From: Actinoplanes campanulatus
Lineage (GTDB): Bacteria; Actinomycetota; Actinomycetes; Mycobacteriales; Micromonosporaceae
Assembly: GCF_014647795.1 (NCBI RefSeq)
Contig: NZ_BMPW01000013.1
Location: forward strand, 124,001-188,000
Direction: 5' to 3'
DNA length: 64,000 bases
This document shows, piece by piece, positions 1 to 7,546 of the stretch. Position 1 is the first letter of the stretch, and the number at the start of each line of letters is the position of its first letter. The notes beneath the pieces are model-generated. The model did no database searches. It had not been told where the DNA came from and saw only the letters and a program-made list of their open reading frames with translations. A program made the translations under genes and the position numbers.

Positions 1-656
1 TGGTGCTCTCCGGCGGCTCCGCCTTCGGCCTGGCCGCCGGCGACGGCGTGGCGGAACTGCTGCGCGAGCGCGGCCAGGGCTTCCCGACCAGCCTCGGCCC
101 GGTGCCGATCGTCGTCGGCATGTCGCTGTTCGACGCGTCGGTCGCCGGGACGCCACCGGGTGCCGCTCAAGGCCGCGAGGCGGCTCTCGCCGCGTTGAGC
201 GGACAACCCTTCCGCACCGGTACGGTCGGCGCCGGCACCGGAGCCACCACCGGCACGTGGCGGGGTCTCGCCGAGCCCGGTGGGCTGGGCCGCGCCACCG
301 GGCGGGCCGGCGGCGCCACGGTGGAGGCGATCGCCGCGGTGAACGCGTGGGGCGACGTCCTCGGCGCCGACCGGCCGCCCGTGGAGCGCGTGGCCACCCC
401 GTTCCCGGGGGAGAACACCACGCTCGCCGTGGTGCTCACCGACGCCCGGCTCACCAAGACCGACTGCTACCTGCTGGCGCAGAGCGGCCACACCGGGTTC
501 GCCCGGGCCCTGCACCCGGCGCACTCCCGCTACGACGGGGACGCCGTGGTGGCGCTGGCCACCGGCGCGGTGGAGGCCGACCTGGACCTGCTGCGCGCGG
601 TCACCGCCGAGGTGATGGCGGCGGCGATCCACGCCGCCGTGGTCAGGCGGCCGTGA
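1..656 (+). CDS. P1/S58 family peptidase, 3' part only
   Basis: This is the C-terminal part of a peptidase of the S58 (DmpA/P1-like) family; the 5' end lies outside the window. These enzymes are made as a precursor that cuts itself before a Ser/Thr, which then serves as the N-terminal nucleophile of an aminopeptidase or amidase. The visible 217 residues begin with the Gly-rich SGGSAFGLAAGDGV stretch typical of the family, then carry VNAWGDV (about residue 113) and the GENTTLAVVLTDA segment (136-148), where the family places the cleaved Thr. The gene converges with the MerR gene and overlaps it by 14 bp. Substrate cannot be judged from sequence. Confidence 0.82.
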   Translation, partial: VLSGGSAFGLAAGDGVAELLRERGQGFPTSLGPVPIVVGMSLFDASVAGTPPGAAQGREAALAALSGQPFRTGTVGAGTGATTGTWRGLAEPGGLGRATGRAGGATVEAIAAVNAWGDVLGADRPPVERVATPFPGENTTLAVVLTDARLTKTDCYLLAQSGHTGFARALHPAHSRYDGDAVVALATGAVEADLDLLRAVTAEVMAAAIHAAVVRRP

Positions 657-1458
657 CCGGGGCCTGGAGTTCGGTGACCCACCGGTCGCGGTCCTCCGGG
701 CACTCCAGGGTCACCTCGCGCGGGTAGCCGGCGGCCCGGAAGCCGTTGCCGTCGATCCACCGGGCCAGGGCCTGGCCGGTCGGCACCACGGCGTCCATCG
801 AGCCGCGGTGCACGATGGTGGCGGCCTGCCCCACGGCCGGCAGGTCGCGGATCTCGAAGTCGCCGGCGCCGGGCGCGACCGAGACGGTCATGCCCGCGTG
901 CACGGTGATCCGGCCCTCGGGGGCGTCCTCGTACCAGGCGATGCCCGGACCGGTCGGGGTGACCCCGGCGGTCTCCAGCCGCCGGCACAGCTCGTCGTAG
1001 AGCGGCCCGATCACCGGGCCGATGTCCTCCGGCTGGTAGCTGGCGGCCGTGGCGGTCAGCGCGGCGACCCGCACCGCCGGGACGGACTTGAGGACGACGT
1101 CGTTCGTGGGCATGTGCCCCTCACTCTCGATGGCATTCAGACGCGCCTCGACCTGGACCAGCCGGGCGGTGGCCTCGGCCACCGACGCCGCCAGCTCGGC
1201 CCGCCGCAACCGGAGCATGCCCCGCAGCTCGCCGGTGCTCAGCGTGCCGTCGATGATCTCGTGCACCTGGTGCAGCGTGAACCCGAGATCCTTGAGCGCG
1301 ATGATCCGGTTGAGCCGGGCCAACTGGGCGGCCGTGTAGTGCCGGTAGCCGGTGGCCGGGTCGACGTGGGCCGGCCGCAGCAACCCGATGGCGTCGTAGT
1401 GGCGCAGCATCCGGATCGACACGCGGCCGTGCCGGGCGAAGTCTCCTATGGCGAACAT
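643..1458 (-). CDS. MerR-family regulator with GyrI-like effector domain
   Basis: A 271-residue transcription factor. The N-terminus is a MerR winged helix (MFAIGDFARHGRVSIRMLRHY, then YDAIGLL and GYRHY), followed by a coiled-coil dimer helix rich in Arg/Glu (about residues 80-110) and a C-terminal GyrI/AraC-type effector-binding domain of about 150 residues. This is the architecture of BmrR-like multidrug or small-molecule sensors. I start it at the ATG at 1458, because residues before it do not belong to the helix-turn-helix. It is divergent from the LLM oxidoreductase at 1517, with only 58 bp between, so that gene is a plausible target. The ligand is unknown. Confidence 0.85.
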   Translation of the reverse strand: MFAIGDFARHGRVSIRMLRHYDAIGLLRPAHVDPATGYRHYTAAQLARLNRIIALKDLGFTLHQVHEIIDGTLSTGELRGMLRLRRAELAASVAEATARLVQVEARLNAIESEGHMPTNDVVLKSVPAVRVAALTATAASYQPEDIGPVIGPLYDELCRRLETAGVTPTGPGIAWYEDAPEGRITVHAGMTVSVAPGAGDFEIRDLPAVGQAATIVHRGSMDAVVPTGQALARWIDGNGFRAAGYPREVTLECPEDRDRWVTELQAPVTAA

Positions 1459-1516
1459 GACAACTCCGAGTTCACTGCCTGACACCGTGTGAGGGTCAAC
1501 AACCTGATATTGCTGT

Positions 1517-2524
1517 GTGATGCTCGTTGACTATGCCGCGCCCGTCGCGGCCTCCCCGGCCGAGGCCGAAGCGGCGGCGGTCTCCGCGGAACAGGTGGGG
1601 TACGACGGCTTCGCGGCGGCCGAGACGAAGCACGACGTCTTCACCACCCTGGCCCTGGTCGCGCGGGCCACCTCGAGGATCGCGCTGCAATCCGGCATCG
1701 CGGTGGCCTTCGCCCGTAACCCGATGACCGTGGCGGTCCTCGCCAACGACCTGCAGCTGATCTCCGAGGGCCGGTTCCGGCTCGGGCTGGGCTCGCAGGT
1801 GCGTCCGCACATCGAGCGGCGGTTCGCGATGCCGTGGAGCCGCCCGGCCGCGCGGATGGAGGAGTTCGTGTCGGCGCTGCGGGCGATCTGGCACTCGTGG
1901 GCGACCGGCGAGCGGCTGATGTTCCGCGGCGAGTTCTACCGGCACACGCTGATGACCGAGTTCTTCGATCCGGGGCCGAACCCGTTCGGCAATCCGAGGG
2001 TGGAGCTGGCCGCGGTCGGTGAGCGGATGGTGGCGGCCGCCGGCCGGGTCGCCGACGGGCTGCTGGTTCACCCGCTGACCAGCCGGTCCTATCTCGGGGA
2101 GCGGATCGTCCCGGCGTTGCGGGCGGCCCGCGGCGGGGGGCTGGACGGTTTCGGGATCGAGATGAGCGCCATGGTGGTGCTCGGCGCCGACGAGGCGGCC
2201 CGAAGCCGGGCGGAGCAGGCGGTCCGGCGGCAGATCGCCTTCTACGCGTCGACCCCCGCCTACCGGCCGGTGCTGGACCTGCACGGCTGGGGTGAGCTGG
2301 CGGACCGGCTCAACGTGCTGTCCCGGCGGCAGGCGTGGGCCGAGATGGCCGCCGAGATCAGCGACGACGTGCTGGGCTGTTTCGCGGTGTCCGGCGACCC
2401 GGCGACGGTGGCCGCCGGGCTGCGTGACCGGTTCGCCGGCACGATCGACCGGATCTCGCTCTACACGCCGTACGAAGCGGACCGCTACCAGTTGGCGGCG
2501 GTCCGCTCCGCGCTACGGGGCTGA
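1517..2524 (+). CDS. LLM-class flavin/F420-dependent oxidoreductase
   Basis: A 335-residue luciferase-like (TIM-barrel) oxidoreductase. The start reads GTG followed at once by ATG (1517/1520); either could serve. Visible family features are the N-terminal strand-helix with EQVGYDGFAAAETKHD, the TSRIALQSGIAVAFARNPMT segment, LQLISEGRFRLGLGSQV (cofactor-phosphate region) and a late ELADRLNVLSR stretch. The overall pattern resembles the F420-dependent group seen in actinomycetes rather than FMNH2 monooxygenases, but the cofactor is an inference. It is divergent from a MerR regulator and stands alone, separate from the four LLM genes at 21-25 kb. Confidence 0.85.
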   Translation: MMLVDYAAPVAASPAEAEAAAVSAEQVGYDGFAAAETKHDVFTTLALVARATSRIALQSGIAVAFARNPMTVAVLANDLQLISEGRFRLGLGSQVRPHIERRFAMPWSRPAARMEEFVSALRAIWHSWATGERLMFRGEFYRHTLMTEFFDPGPNPFGNPRVELAAVGERMVAAAGRVADGLLVHPLTSRSYLGERIVPALRAARGGGLDGFGIEMSAMVVLGADEAARSRAEQAVRRQIAFYASTPAYRPVLDLHGWGELADRLNVLSRRQAWAEMAAEISDDVLGCFAVSGDPATVAAGLRDRFAGTIDRISLYTPYEADRYQLAAVRSALRG

Positions 2525-2528
2525 CCGG

Positions 2529-2882
2529 CTAGGCGGAGAACTCCACCTTGTCCGGGTAGAAGGCGACGTGCCCCTTGATCGCGGCGACCGCGTCGTAGGG
2601 GTCCTGGTACTCCCAGACGGCGTCCGGCGCGCCGGGCAGGGAGTAGTAGGTGGCGTCGCCCTTGTAGGGGCAGTACGACGTGGTGGTGCTGCGTTCCAGC
2701 ACGGCCGGATCGACGTCGGCGAGTGGAACGTACCGGACCGGTGGATAGTGCGCCTCCTGGAGGAGCAGCGCGTTCCCGGTCTCCGCGATCACCCGGCCGC
2801 CGGCGGTGACCACGACCTTCTCCCCGGCCGGGGAGACCGTGATCGGATGGTCGGGGCCGGGTTCCAATCGAAGTTTGGCCAT
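2529..2882 (-). CDS. DUF427 domain protein
   Basis: A 117-residue protein made up of one DUF427 domain. The hallmark segments are present: VVVTAGGRVIAET near the N-terminus, PPVRYVPLADVD in the middle, the TTTSYCPYKGDATYYSL motif and a terminal WEYQDP-DAVAAIKGHVAFYPDKVEF. The function of the family is not established; members are small soluble proteins common in actinobacteria. I use the ATG at 2882 (MAKLRLEPG); an in-frame ATG 18 bp upstream is possible. It ends 4 bp from the converging LLM gene. It lies 23 bp downstream of the quinone-oxidoreductase-like gene and could be co-transcribed with it. Confidence 0.85.
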   Translation of the reverse strand: MAKLRLEPGPDHPITVSPAGEKVVVTAGGRVIAETGNALLLQEAHYPPVRYVPLADVDPAVLERSTTTSYCPYKGDATYYSLPGAPDAVWEYQDPYDAVAAIKGHVAFYPDKVEFSA

Positions 2883-2905
2883 GAAAGGGAGCCTACCCAT
2901 CCGCC

Positions 2906-3760
2906 TCAGCCTTTGAGGGCGGTTGCGACCGCCTCGGCCAGCGGGGTGGTGGGGCGGCCGATCAGCCGGGACAGGGTGCCGGTGGTGTCGTCCAGGTGCC
3001 CGTCCCGGATCTTGACGTCGGTGTCGGCGAACAGGTCGGCGAACTGCCCGGGCATGCCGGCCGTGACCAGCGCGGCCCGGTAGCCGTCGGGCGGCAGGTC
3101 CCGGTACGCCACCGGGGCGCCGGTCTGGCGGGCCACCTCGGCGGCCAGCTCGGCCATGGTGAACGGCTGGTCGCCGGCCAACTCGTGGACGCCGGGCTCG
3201 CCGCGCAGCAGCACGACGGCGGCCGCCTCGGCGAAGTCGGCGCGGGTGGCGGCGGCGATCCGGCCCTCGCCGGCGCTGCCGAGCAGAGCGCCGTGCTCGA
3301 CGGCCGGGCCGAACGAGGCCGCGTAGTTCTCGACATACCACCCGTTGCGCAGCAGGGCGAACGGGATGCCGGACGCCGCCACGACCTGCTCGGTGGCCAG
3401 GTGCTCGGGGGCCAGCCCGAGCGGTGAGCTGTCGGCCCGCAGGATGCTGGTGTAGGCCAGGAAGCCGACCCCGGCCGCCTTGGCCGCCTCGACGACCGCG
3501 GTGTGCTGAGAGACCCGCTGCCCGATCGCGTTGCCGGAGATCAGCAGCAGCCGGTCCACCCCGGCGAACGCGGCGGCCAGGGTCTCCGGGCGGTCGTAGT
3601 CGGCCTCGCGCACCTGGACCCCGAGGGCGGCCAGGCCGGCGGCCTTCGCGGTGTCCCGGACCGTGGCGACGATGTCGCCGGGGGCGGCGCCCCGCGCGAT
3701 CAGCGCGTCGACGACGAGACGGCCCAGGTGCCCGGTGGCTCCGGTGACGGCGATGGTCAT
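2906..3760 (-). CDS. qorB: NAD(P)H:quinone oxidoreductase-like, NmrA/SDR fold
   Basis: A 284-residue atypical short-chain dehydrogenase of the NmrA/QorB group. The N-terminus MTIAVTGATGHLGRLVVDAL holds the GxxGxxG NAD(P) motif; DRLLLISG and ILRADSSPLGL-PEHLATEQ follow, as in QorB-type quinone oxidoreductases that reduce quinones with NADPH in the cytosol. The start at 3760 was chosen because the GxxGxxG strand begins there. The divergent neighbour is an HxlR regulator, with a perfect palindrome between them. The pair matches the known qor2-qorR arrangement of Corynebacterium, where the regulator senses thiol oxidation. The substrate range here is inferred. Confidence 0.85.
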   Translation of the reverse strand: MTIAVTGATGHLGRLVVDALIARGAAPGDIVATVRDTAKAAGLAALGVQVREADYDRPETLAAAFAGVDRLLLISGNAIGQRVSQHTAVVEAAKAAGVGFLAYTSILRADSSPLGLAPEHLATEQVVAASGIPFALLRNGWYVENYAASFGPAVEHGALLGSAGEGRIAAATRADFAEAAAVVLLRGEPGVHELAGDQPFTMAELAAEVARQTGAPVAYRDLPPDGYRAALVTAGMPGQFADLFADTDVKIRDGHLDDTTGTLSRLIGRPTTPLAEAVATALKG

Positions 3761-3825
3761 GGTGGTTCCCTTCGACATGCTCTCGAAACCGTACTCTCGA
3801 AAAGTGAGCGGTGACGAGGAGGATG

Positions 3826-3846
3826 GCACTAACTTTTAGTTAGTGC
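3826..3846. promoter_or_regulatory. Palindromic operator between qorB and HxlR genes
   Basis: A perfect inverted repeat: GCACTAAC, 5-base AT-rich spacer, GTTAGTGC. It is markedly AT-richer than its surroundings and lies in the 110-bp divergent region, 66 bp from the qorB start and 25 bp from the HxlR start. Its position fits a single site that represses both genes. The identity of the binding protein is inferred from its placement. Confidence 0.8.
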
Positions 3847-3870
3847 AACCGCGCTGGTAGGGTGACCGGC

Positions 3871-4239
3871 GTGGATGAGGAGTTCGCGGCCAGCGTGTTC
3901 GAGCGGAACTGCGCCTCCCGTGGCGTCCTGACCGACATCACCGGCCGCTGGGGCAGCCTGGCGCTGGGCGCGCTGCATGAGGGGGCGTTCCGGTTCAACG
4001 CCCTGCGCCGCCGGGTCGACGGGGTGAGCGAGAAGATGCTGGCGCAGACGCTTCAGGCGCTGGAGCGTGACGGCCTGGTCCGGCGCGAGGTGCAGGCCAC
4101 CATCCCGCCCCGGGTGGAGTACAGCCTGACCGATCTCGGCGAGCGGGTCGCCGCCAAGATGAAGGAACTCATCGTCCTGGTCGAGGGCGAGATGGATCAG
4201 GTTCGCGCGGCGCAGGAGACGTACGACCGGGCGCGTTGA
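3871..4239 (+). CDS. HxlR-family (QorR-like) transcriptional regulator
   Basis: A 122-residue winged-helix protein of the HxlR/DUF24 family. It shows the family's NCASRGVLTDITGRWGSLALGAL start, the FNALRRRVDGVSEKMLAQTL recognition region, DGLVRREV and a PPRVEYSLTDLGE wing. An N-terminal Cys (residue 14) occupies the position of the redox-sensing Cys of Corynebacterium QorR, so control by thiol or quinone stress is plausible. I prefer the GTG at 3871, which has GGTAGGG at suitable distance, over the GTG at 3862. It likely represses qorB and itself through the palindrome at 3826-3846. The following zinc-finger gene starts 14 bp downstream. Confidence 0.87.
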   Translation: MDEEFAASVFERNCASRGVLTDITGRWGSLALGALHEGAFRFNALRRRVDGVSEKMLAQTLQALERDGLVRREVQATIPPRVEYSLTDLGERVAAKMKELIVLVEGEMDQVRAAQETYDRAR

Positions 4240-4253
4240 TAGGTTCTCCGGTC

Positions 4254-4604
4254 GTGAGCTCCGACGCCCCGATCCAGGTCGACGTCCCGCCCTCCGGCGC
4301 CGGCTGCGCCGATTGCCTCGCGACCGGTGGCTGGTGGTTCCATCTGCGCCGGTGCGCCCGCTGCGGCCACGTGGGCTGCTGCGACTCCTCGCCCTCCCAG
4401 CACGCCACCGCCCACTGGAGGCAGACCGGGCACCCGGTCATCCAGTCGTTCGAGCCCGGCGAGGACTGGTTCTGGGACTTCGGCAGCGAGCAGGCCGGCT
4501 CCGGTCCCGAGTTGGCGCCGCCCACCAGTCACCCGGCCGATCAGCCGGCCCCCGGTCCGGCCGGCGCCGTCCCGGCCGACTGGGCCCGTCGTCTGAACCG
4601 CTGA
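4254..4604 (+). CDS. UBP-type zinc-finger protein
   Basis: A 116-residue protein with a single UBP-type zinc finger: CADC near residue 22, then LRRCARCGHVGCCDSS with the paired Cys ligands, and the two His of HATAHWRQTGHPVIQS. In eukaryotes this fold binds the C-terminus of ubiquitin; bacterial stand-alone versions are common in actinomycetes and have no established role. The domain ends with FEPGEDWFWDF and is followed by a Pro-rich, probably disordered tail. The GTG at 4254 is used because it places the finger near the N-terminus and follows the HxlR stop by 14 bp. It may be co-transcribed with that regulator. Confidence 0.85.
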   Translation: MSSDAPIQVDVPPSGAGCADCLATGGWWFHLRRCARCGHVGCCDSSPSQHATAHWRQTGHPVIQSFEPGEDWFWDFGSEQAGSGPELAPPTSHPADQPAPGPAGAVPADWARRLNR

Positions 4605-4720
4605 ATCATCCGGAACCGGATGGTTCACCGGACGGACCAGCCGGCGGGTGAAGCGCCTCCCCTCAGGTGACGCCCGGCACGGTCGATGGGCCGTATACGT
4701 CGGATTTATAGGGAGGGAAC

Positions 4721-6280
4721 GTGCGCGGGCTACACGACATCGGTATCGCCAAGAGGCTGGGCGTCATCGTCACCACCGGCGCGGTCGCGCTCGGTGCGAT
4801 GGCGACCGTCACCCTGGCCGGACAGTCCGCGCTGGCCTCCCAGGCCGAGGAGACGCGCGGTCTGGAAGCCTGTCTCGCGGCGATCAACCACCTCAACAAC
4901 CGCCAGAGCGAGTTGAAGGTGGACGCTTACCGGGCCGCGCTCGGGCACGACGTGAGCGGGGACGTGGTCGACGACGTCGAGTCCTCGACCAGCGCCGCCG
5001 ACGCCGTCGGGGCGTGCGGTCTGCCCACCGCCGTCCTTCAGGATTTCCAGAGCCACCGCGCGGACTTCGCCGACTTCAACACCTTCATCACCGGCTTCGT
5101 CACCGCCGGTGCGGCGAACCCGAAGTCGGTGGTCGGCCGGACCGACGAGATCGCCGAGCGGAACAACAAGACCGACGACGCACTCGACGCGCTCACCGAG
5201 CAGGTGGAGGCCGAGATCGCGGTGCAGAAGGCGGAGATGGACGACACGGTCGCCTCCACCCGTACGGTGACGATCGTGGTGGCCGGAATCGGCCTGACCC
5301 TGCTGATCGGCATGGCCGTCCCGATGGTCCGGTCGATCCTCGGCCCGATCCGCAAGCTGGGCGTGGTGATCGACGCCCTGGACCGCGGCGACCTCACCGT
5401 CCGCTCCGAGATCACCAGCCGCGACGAGATCGGCACCATGGCGGCCGGCCTGGACCGTTCGCTGGACAAACTGCGCCAGTCGATGCGGACCATCGCCGAG
5501 GGCGCCGGCGGCCTCGCCACCGCGTCGAACCAGATGGCCGGCGTGTCGGCCCAGATCGCCGACGCCGCCGACAACACCGACCGGCAGAGCACCTCGGCGT
5601 CCGCCGAGGCCGACGAGATCTCCCGCAACGTGCAGACGGTCGCGGCCGGCTCCGAGGAGATGGGCCTGTCGATCCGGGAGATCTCCCGCAACACCAGCGA
5701 GGCCGCCCAGATCGCCTCGATCGCGGTGACCGAGGCCGCCCGCGCCACCGACACCATCCGCCAGCTCGGCGAGTCGTCGGCGGAGATCGGCAACGTCATC
5801 AAGCTGATCACGTCCATCGCCGAGCAGACCAACCTGCTGGCCCTCAACGCCACCATCGAGGCGGCCCGGGCCGGCGACGCCGGCAAGGGGTTCGCCGTGG
5901 TCGCCTCCGAGGTCAAGGACCTCGCCCAGGAGACCGCCCGCGCCACCGAGGACATCCACAGCCGGGTCAACGCCATCCAGCAGGACACCGGCGGCGCGGT
6001 CGAGGTCATCAACCGCATCTCCGCGGTCATCGCCCAGATCAACGACTTCCAGACCACGATCGCCTCGGCGGTGGAGGAGCAGACCGCCACCACCGGCGAG
6101 ATCAGCCGCAGCATCGCCGAGGTCGCCGCCGGTTCCAGCCGGATCGCGGCGAACATCGGCGACGTCGCCGCGGCCAGCGCGGCCACGGTCGGCGGCGTCA
6201 CGCAGACCCGGGAGGCCAGCGCGGCGGTGTCGCGTACCGCCGACGAGCTGCGCGGCCTGGTCGGCACGTTCACTTTCTGA
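4721..6280 (+). CDS. Methyl-accepting chemotaxis protein
   Basis: A 519-residue chemoreceptor that sits in the membrane and signals to the CheA/CheW complex. Segments in order: a short cytosolic start, a first membrane helix (about 14-36), an extracytoplasmic helical sensor of about 140 residues, a second helix (about 180-200) beginning TVTIVVAGIGLTLLIGMAV, a HAMP linker with GPIRKLGVVIDALDRGDL, and the long signalling hairpin with the canonical tip IAEQTNLLALNATIEAARAG and GFAVVASEV. The GTG start at 4721 has a strong AGGGAGG site just upstream. It stands alone, with no che genes nearby. A terminator hairpin follows. Presence of a receptor implies a motile stage. Confidence 0.93.
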   Translation: MRGLHDIGIAKRLGVIVTTGAVALGAMATVTLAGQSALASQAEETRGLEACLAAINHLNNRQSELKVDAYRAALGHDVSGDVVDDVESSTSAADAVGACGLPTAVLQDFQSHRADFADFNTFITGFVTAGAANPKSVVGRTDEIAERNNKTDDALDALTEQVEAEIAVQKAEMDDTVASTRTVTIVVAGIGLTLLIGMAVPMVRSILGPIRKLGVVIDALDRGDLTVRSEITSRDEIGTMAAGLDRSLDKLRQSMRTIAEGAGGLATASNQMAGVSAQIADAADNTDRQSTSASAEADEISRNVQTVAAGSEEMGLSIREISRNTSEAAQIASIAVTEAARATDTIRQLGESSAEIGNVIKLITSIAEQTNLLALNATIEAARAGDAGKGFAVVASEVKDLAQETARATEDIHSRVNAIQQDTGGAVEVINRISAVIAQINDFQTTIASAVEEQTATTGEISRSIAEVAAGSSRIAANIGDVAAASAATVGGVTQTREASAAVSRTADELRGLVGTFTF

Positions 6281-6291
6281 GCCGTCACCAA

Positions 6292-6330
6292 CCCCGGGGC
6301 CGGTCGCCCTCACGGCGGCCGGCCCCGGGG
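6292..6330 (+). terminator. Terminator after chemoreceptor gene
   Basis: Arms CCCCGGGGCCGG and CCGGCCCCGGGG (12 bp, perfect) separated by 15 bases, beginning 12 bp after the stop codon. No U-tract follows, as is usual in high-GC actinomycetes. Confidence 0.7.
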
Positions 6331-6374
6331 CCGGCGTTCCTCAAGGCGTGGGGGGACCTGCCGATGAAGATGCC

Positions 6375-7442
6375 ATGCGTACGGTGACAGGGGTGCCTTC
6401 GGATCAGGCGTTGCTGTCCCGGCGGCGCACGATCGAGATCTCCGGCCTGGTGTCACGGGGCATCGGCCTCGTCTGCACGGCCCTCTATGCGGCCGGGGTC
6501 GGCGCCATGTCGGCCGGCCAGTTGGAGAGCAGCGGCATGCGGGCGGCGAGCTGGGTGGCCGTCGCCGTCATGCTGTGCTGCAACCTGGTGGCCGTCCAGA
6601 ATCTCCGGCGCCCGGGTTCCCGCTGGTACGAGCCGCGCAGCGCGCTCCAGGTCGCGCTGGACGCCACGGTGATCTGCGGGTTCGTGGTGATCGCCGAGGG
6701 GCAGACCCGGGAGACCACCTGGCCGCTGATGGCCCTGGCCGTGGTGATCGCCGCGGTCCGGCAACGGCTGCCCGGCGCCGTGCTCGTCTGGGCGGTGACC
6801 TCGGCCGTCTTCGTGGCCGCCTTCCCGCACTCGCCGGACGTCCCGTTCGTGCTCGGTGGCCACCTGATGATCGCGGTGATCACCGGAACCCAGTCGTCCA
6901 GCCTGGTCCGGCACCTGCGGACCCTCCAGGAGACCCGGGCGGCGCTCCAGCACCAGGCCACCCACGACGGGCTGACCGGGCTGCCCAACCGGGCTCACCT
7001 GGCCGGCTGCGCGGACCGGCTCAGCGGCCGCCCGCTCGGCGTGCTGCTGCTCGACCTCAACGGGTTCAAGCTGGTCAACGACACCCACGGGCACGCCGCC
7101 GGGGACGTGTTGCTGCACCGGGTCGGTGACCGGCTGACCACCGCCATGCGTGAGATCACCCCACCGGACGGCGAGACGCCGGTGGTGGGCCGCCTCGGCG
7201 GCGACGAGTTCCTGGTCCTGCTGCCCGGGGCCGGTCCCGGCACGGTGGCGGCGGCCTGCGAGCGGATCCGGGAGGCGATCCCGATGCCCGCGGACCTGGG
7301 CGACGGCGTACGGGTGACGGTCGGCGTGAGCATCGGTGTGGCGCTGCGGCCGGCCGGGGGAGAGGCGACCCTGGACGCGCTGACCGCGGAGGCGGACGCC
7401 GCCATGTACCGGGAGAAGCACGGCCGCCGGCAGGCCGCCTGA
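6375..7442 (+). CDS. Membrane diguanylate cyclase (GGDEF)
   Basis: A 355-residue protein. The first 175 residues contain about five hydrophobic helices and no recognisable sensor domain. After a short coiled-coil linker, the GGDEF domain runs from about residue 195 to the end, with LLLDLNGFKLVNDTHGHAAGD (metal-binding Asp at 227 present) and an intact GGDEF at 275-279. It should therefore make cyclic di-GMP from GTP at the membrane. I see no RxxD inhibitory site at the usual place before GGDEF. The ATG at 6375 is the likeliest start, though its ribosome site is poor. It is monocistronic, between the chemoreceptor terminator and the mannanase gene. Confidence 0.9.
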   Translation: MRTVTGVPSDQALLSRRRTIEISGLVSRGIGLVCTALYAAGVGAMSAGQLESSGMRAASWVAVAVMLCCNLVAVQNLRRPGSRWYEPRSALQVALDATVICGFVVIAEGQTRETTWPLMALAVVIAAVRQRLPGAVLVWAVTSAVFVAAFPHSPDVPFVLGGHLMIAVITGTQSSSLVRHLRTLQETRAALQHQATHDGLTGLPNRAHLAGCADRLSGRPLGVLLLDLNGFKLVNDTHGHAAGDVLLHRVGDRLTTAMREITPPDGETPVVGRLGGDEFLVLLPGAGPGTVAAACERIREAIPMPADLGDGVRVTVGVSIGVALRPAGGEATLDALTAEADAAMYREKHGRRQAA

Positions 7443-7546
7443 ATCGACGGATTGCGATGCGAAGGGGCCGGGGGTAGGTTGTCAACTGCCCGGGGGCGGG
7501 TGGAACGCGTCGACGTACGCCATCCACTTCCCCCAAGAGGCAGGTC

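Noticed and set aside
4605-4720. Possible cyclic-di-GMP riboswitch before the chemoreceptor
   Set aside because: A stretch resembling AGGTGACGC is present, but the paired stems and conserved GEMM core could not be assembled.
4648-6387. Long plus-strand frame over the chemoreceptor
   Set aside because: Its translation is Arg/Gly/Asp-rich noise, while the overlapping frame from 4721 encodes a complete chemoreceptor with a strong ribosome site.
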